Assembly (NCBI GenBank): GCA_900554215.1
Contig: USGG01000004.1
Location: forward strand, 3,744 to 67,743
Reading direction: 5' to 3'
DNA length: 64,000 nt
From: an uncultured Megasphaera sp.
GTDB taxonomy: Bacteria; Bacillota; Negativicutes; Veillonellales; Megasphaeraceae
The notes under the pieces are model-generated. The model saw only the letters and a list, made by a program, of their open reading frames with translations. It was not told the origin of the DNA and searched no databases. A program made the position numbers and the translations under genes. The number at the start of each line of letters is the position of its first letter. Position 1 is the first letter of the stretch. Below are positions 1 to 7,807 of the stretch, one piece after another.

Positions 1-1
1 G

Positions 2-229
2 AACCGCGTATACATTACGTCGCAGAACCACGGCTACGTCATCGATGAAGCGTCCCTGCCGGACAACGTCGTCATCACGCACCGCAACCTGCACGACAAT
101 ACGCTGGAAGGCTTCGAAGTGCCGGAACAACATATCATGTGCGTGCAGTACCATCCGGAAGCATCGCCGGGACCGACTGATAACTTGTATTTATTTGAAC
201 AATTTATCAAGATGATGGAGGAAAATTAA
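2..229 (+). CDS. carA: Carbamoyl-phosphate synthase small subunit, C-terminal fragment
   Basis: The window opens inside this gene; only the last 75 residues are present, read from base 2. They are the end of the class I glutamine amidotransferase domain: a QNHGY segment, then QYHPEASPGP, which carries the His and Glu of the Cys-His-Glu triad. The nucleophilic Cys lies outside the window. CarA hydrolyses glutamine and channels ammonia to CarB to make carbamoyl phosphate for arginine and pyrimidines. It ends one base before the ATG of carB, so the two are surely co-transcribed and probably translationally coupled. The arg genes downstream suggest an arginine-linked copy, but that is inference. 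Confidence 0.95.
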   Translation, partial: NRVYITSQNHGYVIDEASLPDNVVITHRNLHDNTLEGFEVPEQHIMCVQYHPEASPGPTDNLYLFEQFIKMMEEN

Positions 230-230
230 C

Positions 231-3200
231 ATGATAGAAGGATTGAAGAAAGTTCTCGTTATCGGATCCGGCCCTATCATTATCGGCCAGGCCGCAGAAT
301 TTGACTATGCCGGCACGCAGGCTTGCCGGGCTTTGAAGGAAGAAGGCCTGGAAGTCGTCCTCATCAACAGCAACCCAGCGACGATTATGACGGACGAAGA
401 TATTGCCGACCGCGTATATATCGAACCGATTTCCCTCGATTACGTGACGGAAGTCATTGAAAAAGAACGTCCCGATGGATTGTTGGCAACCCTGGGCGGC
501 CAGGTCGGCCTGAACATGGCCGTTGAACTGGCGAACGCCGGCGTGCTGGAAAAATACAACGTAAAATTGCTGGGAACCCACCTTTCGGCCATTAAGGAAG
601 CAGAAGACCGCGAGCTCTTTAAGGAAGCCATGAAGGACATCAACCAGCCCGTGCCGGAAAGCGATATCTTTGAAGATGTCCAGTCGGCCATTGATTTCGC
701 CGATAAAATCGGTTATCCGATCATCGTCCGTCCGGCCTTTACCCTCGGCGGCACCGGCGGCGGCATCGCCCACGACGAAGACGAGCTGTTCATGATCGCG
801 ACCCGCGGCATCAAGCTCAGCCCGATCAACCAGATCCTCGTCGAACGGTCCGTTGCCGGCTGGAAAGAAATCGAATACGAAGTCATGCGCGATAAAGCGG
901 ACAACTGCATCATCGTCTGCAACATGGAAAACATCGACCCCGTCGGCGTCCATACGGGCGACTCCATCGTCGTCGCGCCGAGCCAGACCCTGAACGACTT
1001 GCAGTACCAGATGCTGCGCACGGCGTCTCTGGCCATCATCCGCCGCCTGAAAATCGAAGGGGGCTGCAACGTACAGTACGCCCTCGACCCGAACAGCAAC
1101 CAGTACTACGTCATCGAAGTAAACCCCCGCGTCAGCCGTTCGTCGGCTCTGGCCTCCAAGGCGACGGGCTATCCCATCGCCAAGGTTGCGGCGAAAGTCG
1201 CTACGGGCCTGACGCTGGACCAGATTACCAACGCCGTTACGGGCAAGACGACGGCCTGCTTCGAACCGACCCTCGACTACTGCGTCGTCAAGTTCCCGCG
1301 CTGGCCCTTCGAAAAATTTGCCTTGGCCGACAAGACGCTGGGCACGCAGATGAAGGCGACGGGCGAAGTCATGTCCCTGGACCGCTGCTTTGAAGGGGCC
1401 CTTCTCAAAGCCGTCCGTTCCCTGGAAATCGGCGTGAACTACCTGACGCTGAAAAAGCTGGAAAGCAAATCCCTCATCGAAATCGCCGAGCTCCTGCAGA
1501 AGCAGGACGACGAACGGCTCTTCGTCGTCACCCAGGCCCTGCGCCTCGGCCTCAGCGAAGAAAAGATTCACTATATTACGGGCTACGACATGTGGTTCCT
1601 CAGCAAGCTGAAGAACATCGTCGACCTGGAAGAAGCTCTGAAGAAACAGGGCCTTACGGAAGACAACGTCCGGCTGGCTAAACGGTACAGCATGCCCGAC
1701 GCCGTCGTTGCAGCCTTTGCCGGCAAGACGGAAGATGAAGTACGGTCCTTCCGGCAGGAAAAGGGCATTACGCCGACCTTCAAGATGGTCGATACCTGCG
1801 CCGCCGAATTTGAAGCGGCGACGCCGTACTACTACTCCTGCTATGCTGCCGAAGACGAAGTTAAGCCCTTGGGCGACAAGAGCGTCGTCGTTCTCGGCTC
1901 CGGCCCGATCCGCATCGGCCAGGGTATCGAATTCGATTACTGCTCCGTCCACTCTGCCTGGGCGCTGCGCAAGGCCGGCATGAACAGCATTATCGTCAAC
2001 AATAACCCGGAAACGGTAAGTACGGACTTCGATACGTCCGACAGCCTGTACTTTGAACCGCTGACCGTAGAAGACGTCATGGCCGTTATCGAGAAGGAAA
2101 AGCCCGTCGGCGTCATCTGCCAGTTCGGCGGCCAGACGGCGATCAACCTGGCGGCTCCCCTGGCAAAACGGGGCGTCAAGGTTCTCGGCACGTCTGTCGA
2201 AGGCATGGACCGGGCCGAAGACCGCGAACGGTTCGACGAAGTATTGGCGAAGCTGAATATTCCCCGTCCCGACGGCCGTATCGCTACCAGCGACAGCGAA
2301 GCCATGAAGGTTTCTCAGGAATTGGAATTCCCCCTCATCGTTCGTCCGTCTTACGTTCTCGGCGGCCGGGCTATGGAAATCGTATATAACGAAAAAGAAC
2401 TGGAACGGTACCTGCGCGAAGCCGTTATCGCCTCGCCGGATCATCCGATTCTCATCGACGAATACATGACGGGCCGCGAAGTCGAAGTCGACGCCGTTGC
2501 CGACGGCACGGACGTCTTCATCCCCGGCATTATGGAACAGGTCGAACGAGCCGGCGTTCATTCGGGCGACTCCATCGCCGTCTATCCGCCGCAGCACCTC
2601 GACCAGGAAATGATCGATCAGATTGTCGACTACACGACGCGCATTTCCCTGGAACTGCAGGTCAAAGGCGCCGTCAACATCCAGTTCGTCGTATCGAAGG
2701 GCAAGCTGTACATCATCGAAGTAAATCCCCGTTCGAGCCGTACCGTCCCCTTCCTGAGCAAGGTAACTCATTTCCCCATCGTCGAAGTCGCAACGCGCAT
2801 CGCCCTGGGTGAAACGCTGAAAGACATGGGCTACGGCAGTGGCCTTATGCCGGCTAAGGGCCACGTCGCCGCCAAAGCGCCTGTATTCTCCTTCAGCAAA
2901 ATCGGCCTGGCGGAAATCGCCCTCGGGCCGGAAATGAAATCGACAGGCGAAGTCATGGGTATCGGCAAGACCTATTCCGAAGCCCTGTATAAAGCCGTCA
3001 ACGGCGCGAAGATGCGTATCCCTGCCGGCGGCACGATTCTCGTCACCGTTGCTGACCGCGATAAGGAAGAAGCTCTGCAGCTGGCTCACGGCTTTAAGGA
3101 ATTGGGCTATCACATCATCGCTACGGAAGGCACGGGTCAGTACTTCAACGATCACGGCATGCCCGTCGACGTCGTCCGCAAGATCCATGAAGGCGGGCAG

Positions 3201-3437
3201 AACATTGCGACGCTCATCCGCAACGGCAAAATCGACCTGGTCGTCAATACGCTGACCTTCGGCAAGCATCCCGAACGGGACGGCTTCAACCTGCGCCGCA
3301 TGGCTGTTGAATTGGCCGTTCCCTGCCTGACGTCTCTCGACACGGCCCGCGAAGTACTGCGCGTTTTCGCTAATAAAGGCAAAAACGACGGCTATCATCA
3401 CGTCGCCGCATTGCAGGATTACGATATGGATCGTTAA
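231..3437 (+). CDS. carB: Carbamoyl-phosphate synthase large subunit
   Basis: 1068 residues, the normal length for CarB. The protein is an internal duplication: an N-terminal half opening with IGSGPIIIGQAAEFDY and a second half opening near residue 555 with LGSGPIRIGQGIEFDY, each holding an ATP-grasp domain (RPAFTLGGTGGG in the first, RPSYVLGGRAM in the second). The first half makes carboxyphosphate and carbamate from bicarbonate and CarA-derived ammonia; the second phosphorylates carbamate. The last ~130 residues (from about ILVTVADRDK) form the MGS-like allosteric domain. The ATG has the SD GATGGAGGAAAA, which overlaps the end of carA. A strong terminator follows, so carAB ends here. A 1064-residue open frame on the opposite strand is only an antisense shadow. 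Confidence 0.98.
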   Translation: MIEGLKKVLVIGSGPIIIGQAAEFDYAGTQACRALKEEGLEVVLINSNPATIMTDEDIADRVYIEPISLDYVTEVIEKERPDGLLATLGGQVGLNMAVELANAGVLEKYNVKLLGTHLSAIKEAEDRELFKEAMKDINQPVPESDIFEDVQSAIDFADKIGYPIIVRPAFTLGGTGGGIAHDEDELFMIATRGIKLSPINQILVERSVAGWKEIEYEVMRDKADNCIIVCNMENIDPVGVHTGDSIVVAPSQTLNDLQYQMLRTASLAIIRRLKIEGGCNVQYALDPNSNQYYVIEVNPRVSRSSALASKATGYPIAKVAAKVATGLTLDQITNAVTGKTTACFEPTLDYCVVKFPRWPFEKFALADKTLGTQMKATGEVMSLDRCFEGALLKAVRSLEIGVNYLTLKKLESKSLIEIAELLQKQDDERLFVVTQALRLGLSEEKIHYITGYDMWFLSKLKNIVDLEEALKKQGLTEDNVRLAKRYSMPDAVVAAFAGKTEDEVRSFRQEKGITPTFKMVDTCAAEFEAATPYYYSCYAAEDEVKPLGDKSVVVLGSGPIRIGQGIEFDYCSVHSAWALRKAGMNSIIVNNNPETVSTDFDTSDSLYFEPLTVEDVMAVIEKEKPVGVICQFGGQTAINLAAPLAKRGVKVLGTSVEGMDRAEDRERFDEVLAKLNIPRPDGRIATSDSEAMKVSQELEFPLIVRPSYVLGGRAMEIVYNEKELERYLREAVIASPDHPILIDEYMTGREVEVDAVADGTDVFIPGIMEQVERAGVHSGDSIAVYPPQHLDQEMIDQIVDYTTRISLELQVKGAVNIQFVVSKGKLYIIEVNPRSSRTVPFLSKVTHFPIVEVATRIALGETLKDMGYGSGLMPAKGHVAAKAPVFSFSKIGLAEIALGPEMKSTGEVMGIGKTYSEALYKAVNGAKMRIPAGGTILVTVADRDKEEALQLAHGFKELGYHIIATEGTGQYFNDHGMPVDVVRKIHEGGQNIATLIRNGKIDLVVNTLTFGKHPERDGFNLRRMAVELAVPCLTSLDTAREVLRVFANKGKNDGYHHVAALQDYDMDR

Positions 3438-3470
3438 AAAATATGCGTTAAGACAGATTACATATACAGA

Positions 3471-3506
3471 CCGCAGGAACTTGGAAACAGGTTCCTGCGG
3501 TTTTCT
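3471..3506 (+). terminator. Rho-independent terminator of carAB
   Basis: Perfect 10-bp stem CCGCAGGAAC / GTTCCTGCGG with a 10-nt loop, followed by TTTTCT. It lies 34 bases after the carB stop. Confidence 0.9.
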
Positions 3507-3622
3507 CTTGCCTTTTTACAGAAATTATTGAGAAAATCTGAAAAAATATAATAAACAGCGTGTATTTTCTGTGGGAATACAGGCTAATAGGTTATTTTTA
3601 TGTAAAAAATCCTGCATAAATC

Positions 3623-3651
3623 TTGACAAACAATTAAAATGCAATTATAAT
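3623..3651 (+). promoter_or_regulatory. Sigma70-type promoter of the arg operon
   Basis: TTGACA at 3623-3628 and TATAAT at 3646-3651 with a 17-bp spacer, a consensus promoter, 82 bases upstream of argC in AT-rich DNA. The rest of the carB-argC gap (3438-3732) holds the carAB terminator and otherwise only AT-rich sequence. Confidence 0.9.
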
Positions 3652-3666
3652 GAATAAAAATTCAAC
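3649..3666 (+). promoter_or_regulatory. ARG box (ArgR/AhrC operator)
   Basis: TGAATAAAAATTCA at 3651-3664 is a near-perfect palindrome matching the known ARG-box pattern (TGAATwwwwATTCA). It starts on the last base of the -10 hexamer, so bound arginine repressor would cover the transcription start and block the promoter. It supports arginine control of argC-argJ'-argB-argD. I did not find a clear second box, although ArgR usually binds pairs. Confidence 0.85.
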
Positions 3667-3732
3667 AAAACACCGCCGCGGCGAGGCAGAAGCTGACGAC
3701 ACGGGGCAGTAAGGTATAGAGGTGCATGAAAG

Positions 3733-4680
3733 GTGAAGACGAAGGTATTTATACATGGTCATGAAGGTACGACAGGGCTTAGAATTCACGAACGGCTGAA
3801 GAGCCGCGAGGATATCGAGTTGGTTCCCATTGCCGACGAGCTGCGGAAAGAGCCGGAAGCGATTGCGGAATGCATGAAGAAAGCCGATTTGGCGTTCTTG
3901 TGCCTTCCCGATGGCGCGGCGAAAGAAGCCGTCGCTATCGCGGCTGACTGCCAGGTCCGCCTCATCGACACGTCGACGGCCCATCGGACGGCTGACGGCT
4001 GGACCTACGGCTTCCCCGAATTGTCATCGGCCCAGTATCAGGCGATTGCCGAAAGCGACCGCGTCGCCAACCCGGGCTGCCACGCCAGCGGCGTCATCGC
4101 CGTCGTCCAGCCGCTGGTACAGGCCGGCATCCTGCCGGACGACTATCCTGTAAGCGCCGTGTCCCTGACGGGATACAGCGGCGGCGGCAAGAAGATGATT
4201 GCCCAGTATGAAGGGGCAGATAAAGGCGAGGATTTGTTCTCGCCCCGCCAATACGGCCTGACGCAGCAGCACAAGCACTTAAAGGAAATCGTCGCAGTCT
4301 GCGGCCTGGCTCAGAAGCCGATTTTCTCTCCCATCGTCGACGATTACTACAGCGGTATGGAAGTCATGGTTCCCTTGTTTACCCATTTGCTGAAGGGAAC
4401 GCCGTCGGTGCAGGATATCTGGCAGGCCTTGGCGGCTCATTACGAAGGAAGCCCCGTTGTCCGCGTCCTTCCCTTCGGCGAAGACAAGAGCGGCTTCGTC
4501 GCAGCCAATGCCATGAGCGGATACGACGACATGGAAATTCTCGTGACGGGCAACGACCAGCGCGTCGTCGTGACGGCCTTGTTTGATAACTTGGGAAAAG
4601 GCGCTTCCGGCGCGGCGATTCAGAATATGAACATCATGTTGGGCCTCGACCCGACGACAGGATTACAGATAACGAAGTAA
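3733..4680 (+). CDS. argC: N-acetyl-gamma-glutamyl-phosphate reductase (type 2)
   Basis: 315 residues, the length of the short 'type 2' ArgC rather than the ~345-residue type 1. It reduces N-acetylglutamyl-phosphate to the semialdehyde with NADPH in arginine synthesis. Visible features are the N-terminal Rossmann start (VFIHGHEGTTGLRIHERL), the LIDTSTAHR segment and the active-site Cys in NPGCHASG (about residue 115). The start is GTG at 3733: the nearby ATG at 3726 is out of frame and AGAGGTG sits 8 bases upstream as SD. First gene of an ARG-box-controlled operon; the argJ-like gene starts 29 bases downstream. Confidence 0.93.
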   Translation: MKTKVFIHGHEGTTGLRIHERLKSREDIELVPIADELRKEPEAIAECMKKADLAFLCLPDGAAKEAVAIAADCQVRLIDTSTAHRTADGWTYGFPELSSAQYQAIAESDRVANPGCHASGVIAVVQPLVQAGILPDDYPVSAVSLTGYSGGGKKMIAQYEGADKGEDLFSPRQYGLTQQHKHLKEIVAVCGLAQKPIFSPIVDDYYSGMEVMVPLFTHLLKGTPSVQDIWQALAAHYEGSPVVRVLPFGEDKSGFVAANAMSGYDDMEILVTGNDQRVVVTALFDNLGKGASGAAIQNMNIMLGLDPTTGLQITK

Positions 4681-4709
4681 AGACGCAGCAAGAGAAAGGT
4701 GGAGTTAGT

Positions 4710-5429
4710 ATGAAACAGGTATATGATGACAGCTGCTTACCGCAAGGATTCAGCGCGGCCGGTACGTACAGCGGCCTTTGCGACAGCCGTGTACGATTGG
4801 ATTTGGCTATGATCGTAAGCCGTACAAACTGCTCCATCGTCGTTTCCAGCGCTCAAGGCGTATGGCAGAGCTCGGGAAAGGCCTTGCTGCTGCACAACGG
4901 GGCGGCTCTTCCCGACGGCCTGCGGGGACAGGAAATCCGGCAGGAAGTATGCAGTGCGGCGTCGCAGTATTTGTCGATAGCCGTTCAGGATGTGGCTTTC
5001 GTTGCCAGTGGCGTGAAAGGCCAGCATTTCCGCCCGTCCCGCCTCATCGACAGCTTGGCAGCCTTAGGCGCGTCGCTTTCGCCGGCGCACGGCGATCAGG
5101 TCGGCGCGGTCATCGACAACTTAGGCGATATGACGGACAGCGCCGTGGCGCTGGGAAGCGGCTCCGTTCACCTGAACGGCATGGCCGCCGACGGGACCGA
5201 GGCTAAGCCAGGGCTGTGCATCCTCACGACGGACGCCGCCGCGTCGCCGCAGCAGCTGCGGGACGCACTGGCAGCCTGTACGGGTGCGATCAATACGGAG
5301 GGGTATACGATTATTGCCCTGGCCAACGGCATGGCGTCCGAGCCTGTCGGAGGCGCGTCGCTGGCCCAGGCCATGAAGCGCACTATGCTGCAGCTGGGAT
5401 TCCAGCCAGCCTTACAGGCCTGCAGCTGA
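4710..5429 (+). CDS. Degenerate ArgJ-like protein lacking the autocleavage site
   Basis: 239 residues, against about 400 for a real ArgJ (ornithine acetyltransferase). It can be followed along ArgJ: GFSAAGTYSG near the N-terminus, a block ending VAFVASGVKGQHFRPSRL (ArgJ: VxxTSTGVIGxxLP) and LTTDAAASPQQLRDAL (ArgJ: xTTDAxIxPxxLxxAL). The ATML segment that supplies the nucleophilic, self-cleaving Thr just before LTTDA is replaced by KPGLCI, and the protein stops soon after, so most of the ArgJ beta chain is absent. The frame is intact with a good SD (AAAGGTGGAG), and it sits exactly where argJ belongs, between argC and argB. It could be a decaying argJ or a retained pseudoenzyme. It should not be able to transfer acetyl groups, so another acetylation enzyme must be encoded elsewhere if the pathway works. 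Confidence 0.75.
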   Translation: MKQVYDDSCLPQGFSAAGTYSGLCDSRVRLDLAMIVSRTNCSIVVSSAQGVWQSSGKALLLHNGAALPDGLRGQEIRQEVCSAASQYLSIAVQDVAFVASGVKGQHFRPSRLIDSLAALGASLSPAHGDQVGAVIDNLGDMTDSAVALGSGSVHLNGMAADGTEAKPGLCILTTDAAASPQQLRDALAACTGAINTEGYTIIALANGMASEPVGGASLAQAMKRTMLQLGFQPALQACS

Positions 5430-5450
5430 GCAGTAGAATCTGAAAGGACT

Positions 5451-5495
5451 ACGTGGTACAATGAAACTGCGGAAATGCAGCTTCTTGTACCACGT
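5451..5495 (+). promoter_or_regulatory. Long hairpin between argJ-like gene and argB
   Basis: Perfect 11-bp outer arms ACGTGGTACAA (5451-5461) and TTGTACCACGT (5485-5495), with an inner stem GAAACTGC / GCAGCTTC broken by one mismatch. It is followed by TACATTTTTTG, so it may be a weak terminator/attenuator or an RNA-processing stem that lowers expression between argC-argJ' and argB-argD. It argues against starting argB at the ATG inside the hairpin (5461). Confidence 0.7.
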
Positions 5496-5523
5496 TACAT
5501 TTTTTGTATTGGGGGAAGAGGAC

Positions 5524-6432
5524 ATGACAGAGTATAAAGATATGGCAATGCACGATATCCAATCGGTAACGAACGCGCAGAAGGCGCAGATTTTGATGAA
5601 CGCCCTGCCGTATATTAAAAAATACAGCGGCAAAATCGTCGTCGTCAAATACGGCGGCAACGCGATGGTCAACGAAAGCCTGAAACGGGCCGTAATGGGC
5701 GATATCGTCCTGCTCAACCTCATCGGCATCAAGGTCGTCCTGGTGCACGGCGGCGGCCCGCACATCAAGGAAGTATTGGACCGCGTCGGCATCGAATCGA
5801 AGTTCATCGATGGCCTGCGGGTCACCGACGCCGAAACGATGAAAATCGTCCAGATGGTACTGGCCGGCCAGGTCAATAAGGATTTAGTCAGCCTCATCGG
5901 CTCGATGGGCGGCAACGCCATCGGCCTGTGCGGCCTCGACGACCGGATGATCCGCGTCCGCAAGCAGAGCGACGACCTGGGCTTCGTCGGCAAGATTACG
6001 TCGCTGGACGTTGAAATCATTCAGGATAATCTCGATAAGGGCTACATTCCCGTCATCGCTACGATCGGCACGGACAAAAACGGGCAGGCCTACAACATCA
6101 ACGCCGATACGGCGGCGGCCGAAATCGCCGGCGCCCTCAACGCCGAATGCATGGTGTCCATGACGAACATCGACGGCGTCCTGCGCGATAAGGACGACCC
6201 ATCGTCGCTGATTACGGACCTCACCTTGGCCCAGGCCGACGAGTTGAAAAAAGAAGGCGTCATCGCCGGCGGCATGATTCCGAAGGTGCAGTGCTGCATC
6301 GACGCCATTCAGGCCGGCGTCAAGAAGGTATTTATTGTCAACGGCATGGTTCCCCATGCGATTCTGATCGAGCTGCTGACGGAAGAAGGCCTGGGTACAA
6401 TGTTTATCAATAAATATTCTGAAGGCCGCTGA
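5524..6432 (+). CDS. argB: Acetylglutamate kinase
   Basis: 302 residues from the ATG at 5524, which has the purine-rich SD GGGGGAAGAGG; an in-frame ATG at 5461 lies in a hairpin and is rejected. ArgB phosphorylates N-acetylglutamate. Amino-acid-kinase features are visible: VVVKYGGNAM at the start of the fold, LVHGGGPHIKEVL (nucleotide and acetylglutamate binding), NINADTAAAEIAGAL and GGMIPKVQCCIDAIQAGV near the C-terminus. Its length fits arginine-inhibited ArgB enzymes. It is followed after 32 bases by argD, so the two are translated from one message. Confidence 0.95.
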   Translation: MTEYKDMAMHDIQSVTNAQKAQILMNALPYIKKYSGKIVVVKYGGNAMVNESLKRAVMGDIVLLNLIGIKVVLVHGGGPHIKEVLDRVGIESKFIDGLRVTDAETMKIVQMVLAGQVNKDLVSLIGSMGGNAIGLCGLDDRMIRVRKQSDDLGFVGKITSLDVEIIQDNLDKGYIPVIATIGTDKNGQAYNINADTAAAEIAGALNAECMVSMTNIDGVLRDKDDPSSLITDLTLAQADELKKEGVIAGGMIPKVQCCIDAIQAGVKKVFIVNGMVPHAILIELLTEEGLGTMFINKYSEGR

Positions 6433-6464
6433 ATGGATATTGCATGAAAAAGGAGATGTACGAA

Positions 6465-7637
6465 TTGGCTATGGATTTTAAAGCTGCAGATAAAGAATAT
6501 ATCGTAAACGTATACAACCGGATGGATGCCGTGCTGGACCACGGCAAGGGTTCCGTCCTGTACGATGTCAACGGCAAGGAGTATATCGACCTCAGCGCCG
6601 GCATTGCCGTCAACGTCTTCGGCGTCTGTGACGACGTCTGGAAGGATGCGGTGACGGCCCAGCTCAACAAGCTGAGCCATATTTCCAACGTATTTTATAC
6701 GGAACCCCAGGTCATCCTGGCAAAAATGCTCTGCGAAAAAACGGGCATGAAAAAGGTCTTCTTTTCCAACTCCGGCGCAGAATCGAACGAATGCGCCATC
6801 AAGGCGGCCCGCAAATATTCTCACGACAAGTACGGCGACGGCCGCTATACGATCATCACGCTGAAAAACAGCTTTCACGGCCGGACGATGGCCACGCTGA
6901 CGGCCTGCGGCCAGGATTCGCTTCATGAGGATTTCGGCCCCTTCCTGGACGGCTTCGTCTACGCCGAAGCAGATAACTTCGAATCGGTCAAGGCCCTAGC
7001 CGAGGAGCATAATGTCTGCGCCGTCATGATGGAACTGGTACAGGGCGAAGGCGGCGTCCATCCTCTCGACCCGGCCTTTGTCCATTCCGTCGTCGACTAT
7101 GCCCATAAAAAAGATATTCTGGTCATCATCGACGAAGTGCAGACCGGCAACGGCCGTACAGGCGCGCTGTACGCCTACATGAATTACGGCATTCATCCCG
7201 ATATCGTCACGACGGCCAAGGCCATCGGCGGCGGCCTGCCCTTTGCGGCGACGATGTTCGCCGATTCCTGCCAATATACGCTGACGGACCATACCCACGG
7301 CTCGACCTTCGGCGGCAATCCGATCTGCGCCGCCGGGGCCATCTCCATCGTAGAACGGCTGGACGACGCACTGATGGCCGAAGTACGGGAAAAGGGCGCG
7401 TATATCAAGGCCGAGCTGGAAATCTGCCAAAACGTCGAATTCGTGTCGGGCATGGGCCTGATGATCGGCGTGAAGCTCAAGAAGGACTTGGGAACCGTCG
7501 TAAACGAATGCGTGGACAAGGGCGTCCTGGTCCTGACGGCCAACGGCCTGCTGCGCCTCCTGCCGCCCCTCAATATTCCATGGGACGTGCTGAAAAAGGG
7601 CATCACCGTCATCAAAGGCATTATCGACGGAGAATAA
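6465..7637 (+). CDS. argD: Acetylornithine aminotransferase
   Basis: About 390 residues, class III PLP aminotransferase converting N-acetylglutamate semialdehyde to acetylornithine. Seen: NSGAESNECAIKAAR (phosphate binding), SFHGRTMATL, IIDEVQTGNGRTG (Asp for the pyridine nitrogen), TTAKAIGGGLPF (catalytic Lys) and HGSTFGGNPICAAGA. The start is uncertain: AAGGAG at 6450-6455 lies 9 bases before TTG 6465, 15 before ATG 6471 (MDFKAADKEY) and inside the reading frame if ATG 6444 is used. I chose TTG 6465. Last gene of the ARG-box operon; a strong terminator follows. Confidence 0.93.
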   Translation: MAMDFKAADKEYIVNVYNRMDAVLDHGKGSVLYDVNGKEYIDLSAGIAVNVFGVCDDVWKDAVTAQLNKLSHISNVFYTEPQVILAKMLCEKTGMKKVFFSNSGAESNECAIKAARKYSHDKYGDGRYTIITLKNSFHGRTMATLTACGQDSLHEDFGPFLDGFVYAEADNFESVKALAEEHNVCAVMMELVQGEGGVHPLDPAFVHSVVDYAHKKDILVIIDEVQTGNGRTGALYAYMNYGIHPDIVTTAKAIGGGLPFAATMFADSCQYTLTDHTHGSTFGGNPICAAGAISIVERLDDALMAEVREKGAYIKAELEICQNVEFVSGMGLMIGVKLKKDLGTVVNECVDKGVLVLTANGLLRLLPPLNIPWDVLKKGITVIKGIIDGE

Positions 7638-7658
7638 TCTATTTCGAATGCATGGAAG

Positions 7659-7693
7659 AAGACGAGCTGCATCGGCGCAGCTCGTCTTTTTTT
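7659..7693 (+). terminator. Terminator of the arg operon
   Basis: Stem GACGAGCTGC (7661-7670) / GCAGCTCGTC (7677-7686) with a 6-nt loop and a T7 tract. Confidence 0.92.
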
Positions 7694-7807
7694 ACGTCAG
7701 GAATAAATTATACCTATTGTCTTGTCAGGGACGGCCTTATTGTTTTAAAATGAAGTATACCCCGCAAAAACTATAAAAAGTAAAGGAAGAGGATAAGGAG
7801 ACTAGAT

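Noticed and set aside
207..3401. 1064-residue open frame on the minus strand across carB
   Set aside because: Exact antiparallel shadow of carB produced by its codon bias; no start signal and no family motifs.
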